From Neisseria sp. MVDL19-042950 (GTDB lineage: Bacteria > Pseudomonadota > Gammaproteobacteria > Burkholderiales > Neisseriaceae): a stretch of 64,000 nucleotides of DNA. Every line of letters begins with the position of its first letter. The stretch's first letter is position 1. Shown piece after piece: positions 59,949 to 64,000 of the stretch. The position numbers were made by a program, and so were the translations under genes. The stretch lies in contig NZ_JAUKWH010000008.1 of assembly GCF_030504625.1 (NCBI RefSeq), positions 49,053 to 113,052 on the forward strand, written 5' to 3'. The notes under the pieces are model-generated. The model was not told the origin of the DNA, did no database searches, and saw only the letters and a list, made by a program, of their open reading frames with translations.

Positions 59949-60992
59949 CTATTGGAATTTACGCTGTAAAAAACGGCGCACCGCTTGCGGCATCTTGTTT
60001 TGCAGCTTTTGCGTATAAACCGCGTCGTTCTTCTGCCACCACACGCCGATGCATACAATCAGCAAACCGATCAGCGTGAGCGAAATCGGAAACAGCCAAC
60101 TGTCTTTAAAAATCTTATCGGCCAGATGCCAGCAATAACCGAACATCCCCAGCACGCCGAACACGGCAAACACGCGGCGGCGGATTAATACGCCGGCGAA
60201 CACCATGCCCATGTTCAACAAGAAATAAATAAACTTGTTCCACTCGCTGTCGGACTCCATAAAGCTCAGGCCGCCCCAAAACGTGATCACGCCGAAAAGA
60301 TACAGCCAAAACGGATAATCGCGCCCGCTTCGGTTGCGGAAATCCACCCAAAACGCCAGCAGAATCATCACCGCGCCAAACAAAGCCGAAACCTGCTGCT
60401 TAAACGTCCAATCGTCAACCCCGCCGTGGCCGTAGAAAATCCAATCGGCAACGTCCATCGACATATACCACAGCGTTACCGCCACCGGCATCACCAAAAA
60501 CGGATAGCGGTAACGCCACAGCATCACGGCAGCGGCGGCCAGCGTTGCCAGCTCCATCATCAGCCAGCGCCAGTCAATCCAATAATGGTAGTCGCGGTAA
60601 ACCATCTTCTCGTCCGGCCAAAAACCCAATGCCTGCTGCGCACCGTAAACCGCCAGCGGCACCAGCACCACCACAAAAGTGGCGCAAATGCCCGCCGGAA
60701 TGTGCAGACTGCGTTTGCGGAAATATTCGGTCAGCGCCACACCTGCCGTGCCGTAAACCAAACACAGCACCACAATCGCCGCCCCGCCGAAAGTTTCCCA
60801 GCCGAGGTTCATAAACAGCGACATTGCGCCGATGGCCAGCAGCCCGCCGAGATAATACAAAACATGGGTAAAGCTAAACTGCGGCACATGGCTGTTTTGC
60901 TGCTGCCAAAACGCCCACAAATCATCGGCTTGCCGCTCGTTGATAATGTGCCGCTCTACGGCCTGCCGCAAATGGCGTTTGCTGATGTCCAT
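59949..60992 (-). CDS. DUF2157 membrane protein
   Basis: The 347-residue protein starts MDISKRHLRQAVERHIINER at 60992. An N-terminal cytoplasmic segment (residues 1-45) with the DUF2157-type start is followed by about nine hydrophobic helices (VLYYLGGLLAIGAMSLFMNL, AAIVVLCLVYGTAGVALTEY, ICATFVVVLVPLAVYG and others). Aromatic-rich loops (WIDWRWLMM) lie between them. No transporter or enzyme motif is visible. The function is unknown. Confidence 0.8.
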   Translation of the reverse strand: MDISKRHLRQAVERHIINERQADDLWAFWQQQNSHVPQFSFTHVLYYLGGLLAIGAMSLFMNLGWETFGGAAIVVLCLVYGTAGVALTEYFRKRSLHIPAGICATFVVVLVPLAVYGAQQALGFWPDEKMVYRDYHYWIDWRWLMMELATLAAAAVMLWRYRYPFLVMPVAVTLWYMSMDVADWIFYGHGGVDDWTFKQQVSALFGAVMILLAFWVDFRNRSGRDYPFWLYLFGVITFWGGLSFMESDSEWNKFIYFLLNMGMVFAGVLIRRRVFAVFGVLGMFGYCWHLADKIFKDSWLFPISLTLIGLLIVCIGVWWQKNDAVYTQKLQNKMPQAVRRFLQRKFQ

Positions 60993-61018
60993 AGTCTGTT
61001 TCCTGAAACTGAAAGCCT

Positions 61019-61068
61019 GAGGCCGTCTGAAAAACAATAAAACACACTCTTGTTCTTCAGACGGCCTC
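61019..61068. terminator. Inverted DUS pair between the MFS and DUF2157 genes
   Basis: TGAGGCCGTCTGAA and TTCAGACGGCCTCC enclose about 22 nt, following the MFS gene on the minus strand. Confidence 0.6.
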
Positions 61069-61097
61069 CAGCCGTTTAAATTCAATTGCCGACGGTT

Positions 61098-62417
61098 TTA
61101 CCTGCTGATGTCTTCCAGCGTGCGGCCTTTGGTTTCTTCACCGAGCACCACAATCACCGCCACCACAGCCATCAGCACGGCGGTAAACATCACGAAAATC
61201 CGCCCAAATCCGCCTTCGCTGCCGATCATCGCCGCAACCACCATCGGCGCGACAATCCCGCCGACACGGCCGACCGCACCCGCCCAACCGGAACCGAAGG
61301 CGCGGAAACGCACCGGATACAGCTCCGGCGTGTAAGTATAGAGCACGCCCCATGCGCCCAAATTGAAAAACGACATCCAGCAGCCCCAAAATATAATCAT
61401 CGCCACTGAATCGCTGCGGCCGAAGAAATACGCACACACGGCGCAGGCAAACAGGAAACCTGCCAGCGTAGCCTTGCGGCCGATTTTTTCCACCAGCACC
61501 GCCGCCGCGAAATAGCCGGGCAATTGCGCCAGAATCATCACCAGCACATATTCAAAGGTTTTCACCACCGTATGCCCCTGCTCCACCAGCAGCTTCGGCA
61601 ACCAAGTGAAAATGCCGTAATACGAAAACACGATGCCGAACCAAATCAGCCACAGCATCAAAGTGCGCTTGCCGAAAGGGGCCTGCCAGAGTTGGGCGAA
61701 ACGGATTTTTTCCGCCGGCGGCAGCACGGGAACCACAGCCTCCCCAACCACCGGCCGCCCCGCTTGGGCTTCGAGCCTGCACACGATTTCATGCGCTTCC
61801 CGAATGCGCCCTTTGTGAAGCAGATACGGCACCGATTCCGGCAGTTGTTTCCACACGAAAAATGCGTAAAACACCGGCAGCGCGCCGATCAGAAACGCAC
61901 TCTGCCAGCCGTAATGCGGAATAAAGAAATACGATGCCAACGCCGCCGCCAACCAACCCAAACCCCAGAAACTTTCCAGCAGCACGATAAAACGCCCGCG
62001 CACTTTCGGCGGCGCATATTCACTCACCAGCGACACCGCCACCGGCAACTGGCCGCCCAAGCCGAACCCGACCCAGAAGCGGAAAAACAGCAGGCTCTCG
62101 AGGTTCCAAGCAAAGGCGCACAAACCCGTGGCGATACTGTAAACCACCATCGTGGCGACAAATACGTTTTTACGGCCGATGCGGTCTGCAATACGGCCGC
62201 TCAACACCGCCCCCAAAGCCATGCCGATAAAGCCGGCGCTGACAATCCAACCCAGCTCCGACGGTGCCAAATTCCATTCCTTGCCCAAAGTCGCCAATAC
62301 AAACGACACCATGCCGGTGTCCATGGCATCAAACAACCACCCCAACCCGATGAGCAGTAAAAGTTTGAGGTGGAATTTGCCGGCCGGCAGGCTTTGCAGG
62401 CGGGTAAGAATATCCAT
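61098..62417 (-). CDS. MFS transporter of the sugar/organic-acid porter type
   Basis: The 439-residue protein has twelve transmembrane helices. Motifs of the metabolite-uptake MFS group are clear: FDAMDTGMVSFVLATLGKEW in helix 1, GRIADRIGRKNVFVATMVVY, RFWVGFGLGGQLPVAVSLVS, EYAPPKVRGRFIVLLESFWG, PESVPYLLHKGR and YTPELYPVRFRAFGSGWAGA. It resembles NaiP/niacin and aromatic-acid carriers, but the substrate cannot be fixed. It is transcribed leftward and is not clearly linked to its neighbours. Confidence 0.88.
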   Translation of the reverse strand: MDILTRLQSLPAGKFHLKLLLLIGLGWLFDAMDTGMVSFVLATLGKEWNLAPSELGWIVSAGFIGMALGAVLSGRIADRIGRKNVFVATMVVYSIATGLCAFAWNLESLLFFRFWVGFGLGGQLPVAVSLVSEYAPPKVRGRFIVLLESFWGLGWLAAALASYFFIPHYGWQSAFLIGALPVFYAFFVWKQLPESVPYLLHKGRIREAHEIVCRLEAQAGRPVVGEAVVPVLPPAEKIRFAQLWQAPFGKRTLMLWLIWFGIVFSYYGIFTWLPKLLVEQGHTVVKTFEYVLVMILAQLPGYFAAAVLVEKIGRKATLAGFLFACAVCAYFFGRSDSVAMIIFWGCWMSFFNLGAWGVLYTYTPELYPVRFRAFGSGWAGAVGRVGGIVAPMVVAAMIGSEGGFGRIFVMFTAVLMAVVAVIVVLGEETKGRTLEDISR

Positions 62418-62537
62418 CTGTGTTTCCTCTTTAGATGATTAGGTTTATTGAGAACAAGTCGACTGAATCGTTTCAAATAAAGTAAAGCGGCAACGGCATC
62501 GGTTTCGCGCGCCCCTTTATATTGCCGCAATAATCGA

Positions 62538-62572
62538 CAGGCCGTCTGAAAAAAGGTTTTCAGACGGCCTGC
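62538..62572. terminator. anmK terminator (DUS pair)
   Basis: CAGGCCGTCTGAAAA and TTTTCAGACGGCCTG enclose a 4-nt loop, directly after the anmK stop on the minus strand. Confidence 0.78.
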
Positions 62573-62580
62573 AAAGCCAT

Positions 62581-63684
62581 TCAAGCGTAGTAGCCCGCGC
62601 CCAAAATACACGGTTTGCCCGCGCCGGTGGCATGATGCGGATTTCCGGCCGTGCCGTTCACCCAGCACGCAGCCAGCCAACCGAAAGCGGCCGCTTCGAC
62701 CCATTGCGGATCGAGATTCAAAGCCGAGGTGCTGTGTACGGCGGTTTGCCGTGCGGCAAGGCGGGCGGTCAGGCTTTCCATCAAAGCCGCGTTTCTGATG
62801 CCGCCGCCGCAAACGTACAGATTCTTTGCTTCGGGGGCGGCAACGGCCACTGCGTCGGCAATGCTCTGCACGGTATATTCGAGCAAGGTCCGCAACACGT
62901 CATACGGATCGAGGCCGTCTGAAAGCTGGGGCAGCAGCCATTCGATCGAAAACAATTCGCGCCCCGTGCTTTTCGGGTGCGGCAAAGCGAAATAAGGATG
63001 GGCGAGCAGCCTGTCCAACAATTCGGGCAGTACTTTGCCCTGTGCGGCCTTTTCGCCGTTTTTATCGTAGGATTGCTGCCAAACGTGCCGAGTCCATGCG
63101 TCCATCAGCATATTGCCGGGGCCGGTATCGAAACCGAAAGCGGGGCTTTGCGGCGGCAGAACGCTGATGTTGGAAATACCGCCGATATTCAATACCACGC
63201 GGGTTTCTCCGGCACTGTGAAACAAAGCATGGTGAAAAGCGGGTACCAAAGGTGCCCCCTGCCCGCCCGCCGCCAAATCGCGGCTGCGGAAATCACCCAC
63301 GGTAAAAATACCGCTCAACTCCGCCAACAACGGCAAATTGGCCAGTTGGATACTGTATCCCGCTTCCGGCGCATGGCGCACGGTTTGGCCGTGGCAGCCG
63401 ATTGCGGCAATCTGTTCGGGCTTGAGATTCTGCTCCTCCAGAAGCAGGCCGACTGTGTCGGCATACAACCGGCTCAACTCCTGCGCCAAAACCATACTGC
63501 GGTGCAATTCGTTATGGCCGGTGTTTTGCAACGCCAGCAAATCGCTTTTCAGACGGCCTGAGTAAGGCAAGAAAACATGTGCCTCGGCGGCCTGCCAGCG
63601 GTTGCCTTCCATACGCACGAGCACGGCATCCGCACCGTCCATGCTGGTGCCGGACATTATTCCGATAAAAAGTTGTGAATCCAT
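62581..63684 (-). CDS. anmK: Anhydro-N-acetylmuramic acid kinase
   Basis: The 367-residue protein starts MDSQLFIGIMSGTSMDGADA; a longer frame upstream is not conserved. It has the AnmK features GIMSGTSMDGADAVLV, AIGCHGQTVRHAP, FTVGDFRSRDLAAGGQGAPL VPAFHHALF, VVLNIGGISNISVLP, FGFDTGPGNMLMDAW and VCGGGIRNAALMESL. It phosphorylates and opens anhydroMurNAc from recycled cell wall to MurNAc-6-phosphate. It works downstream of AmpG, also in this window. An internal DUS encodes LSDGLDPYD. Confidence 0.96.
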   Translation of the reverse strand: MDSQLFIGIMSGTSMDGADAVLVRMEGNRWQAAEAHVFLPYSGRLKSDLLALQNTGHNELHRSMVLAQELSRLYADTVGLLLEEQNLKPEQIAAIGCHGQTVRHAPEAGYSIQLANLPLLAELSGIFTVGDFRSRDLAAGGQGAPLVPAFHHALFHSAGETRVVLNIGGISNISVLPPQSPAFGFDTGPGNMLMDAWTRHVWQQSYDKNGEKAAQGKVLPELLDRLLAHPYFALPHPKSTGRELFSIEWLLPQLSDGLDPYDVLRTLLEYTVQSIADAVAVAAPEAKNLYVCGGGIRNAALMESLTARLAARQTAVHSTSALNLDPQWVEAAAFGWLAACWVNGTAGNPHHATGAGKPCILGAGYYA

Positions 63685-63859
63685 AATGAGGCCGTCTGAA
63701 AAAAGAAGCGTTATTGTAATACGGTTGGCAAGGCTTGGGATATCGGCGTTATGCAAGGGCTGCAACCTTTGCAAGCCCCGACGGGCGGCACGCGCGATGC
63801 GGAAACATGCCGCAGACAAGGTTTGGCAAAGGCCTGCGGCCGGCACAACCGCCGAACGA

Positions 63860-63966
63860 TATAGTCGATCAACACATTTTTAATACAAGGCAGCAAGCCG
63901 CAGGCAGTACCGGTAGTATGACAAGGCGCAGCAACGCCGTAGTAAAAGTTAAGTTGATTGACTATA
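63860..63966. mobile_element. Intact Correia-like miniature element (107 bp)
   Basis: TATAGTCGATCAAC at the left end matches the inverse right end TATAGTCAATCAAC at 13 of 14 bases. Inside are AAGCCGCAGGCAGTACCGGT and CAGCAACGCCGTAGTAAAAG, the hallmark words of Correia repeat-enclosed elements. The size equals that of the short Correia form (about 104-108 bp), and the TA ends fit its target preference. The canonical ends are TATAGTGGATTAA, so this is a divergent subfamily. The flank 63685-63859 has no gene. Confidence 0.75.
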
Positions 63967-64000
63967 CATGATGCCTCAACTGACTATCCGCCCATATAAA

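Overview
The window is chromosomal DNA of a member of the Neisseriaceae, most likely a commensal or animal-associated Neisseria species. The main evidence is the DNA uptake sequence: AGGCCGTCTGAA (the AG-DUS dialect) occurs dozens of times, often as inverted pairs that double as terminators. Gene content agrees: an rpsU-yqeY-dnaG-rpoD cluster, a PorB-type porin, divergent norB/aniA, a Prx-Grx hybrid peroxiredoxin, a periplasmic LigE-type DNA ligase, and Correia-like miniature elements with TATAGTC ends. The species cannot be named from the sequence alone.

Layout. Positions 1-1535 hold a zinc/manganese ABC transporter operon (znuC, znuB, and a 32-aa membrane peptide) with a Zur-like promoter. 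Positions 1.7-12.1 kb carry mutY, putA, an odd PncA-like hydrolase, a hemolysin III protein, and the lpd/peroxiredoxin-glutaredoxin pair. Positions 12.4-15.9 kb carry an NlpC lipoprotein, yciB, yciI, bolA and two tandem periplasmic parvulin-type chaperones. Positions 16.2-20.9 kb are the rpsU-yqeY-dnaG-rpoD cluster, followed by pta. Positions 22.8-28.0 kb are a denitrification block: norB and aniA transcribed divergently from a shared promoter region with twin palindromes and a perfect FNR box, then nirV. Here AniA carries a C-terminal cytochrome c domain. Positions 28-38.8 kb hold a possible DnaA-box cluster, a DUF445 protein, a Bcr/CflA efflux pump, pheA, a porin, ampG, an OmpA/DUF937 protein, an MBL hydrolase and ligE.

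Positions 38.9-48.85 kb are the most unusual part: a compact integrated element of about 9.9 kb between a tyrosine integrase next to tRNA-Leu(GAG) and a 16-bp repeat of the tRNA 3' part. It has no capsid, tail or lysis genes. It has an AlpA-type regulator, a Mor-like activator and a possible relative, a Mu Gam-like protein, a strongly structured leader RNA behind a near-consensus promoter, a P4-type zinc-finger/Toprim primase, a DUF927 helicase-like protein, a decayed toxin with an intact antitoxin, and ten copies of a 9-bp iteron (GCGGGTATG) near the distal end. I read it as a P4/PICI-type phage satellite or its plasmid-like relative, with its own replication module and adapted to Neisseria by many DUS copies.

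Beyond the tRNA are secG, tpiA, msrC, pcm, a rhodanese and a uracil-DNA glycosylase-family protein. Positions 52.7-56.1 kb look like a defence-island remnant: a rhuM pseudogene with at least six lesions, then intact rloB and rloA (AbiL-like ATPase/Toprim pair) with a perfect 51-bp palindrome just before the rloA ribosome-binding site. The window ends with tex, an SDR oxidoreductase, a DUF2157 membrane protein, an MFS transporter, anmK, and an intact 107-bp Correia-like element. All assignments rest on reading the sequence and on remembered family features; no search was run.
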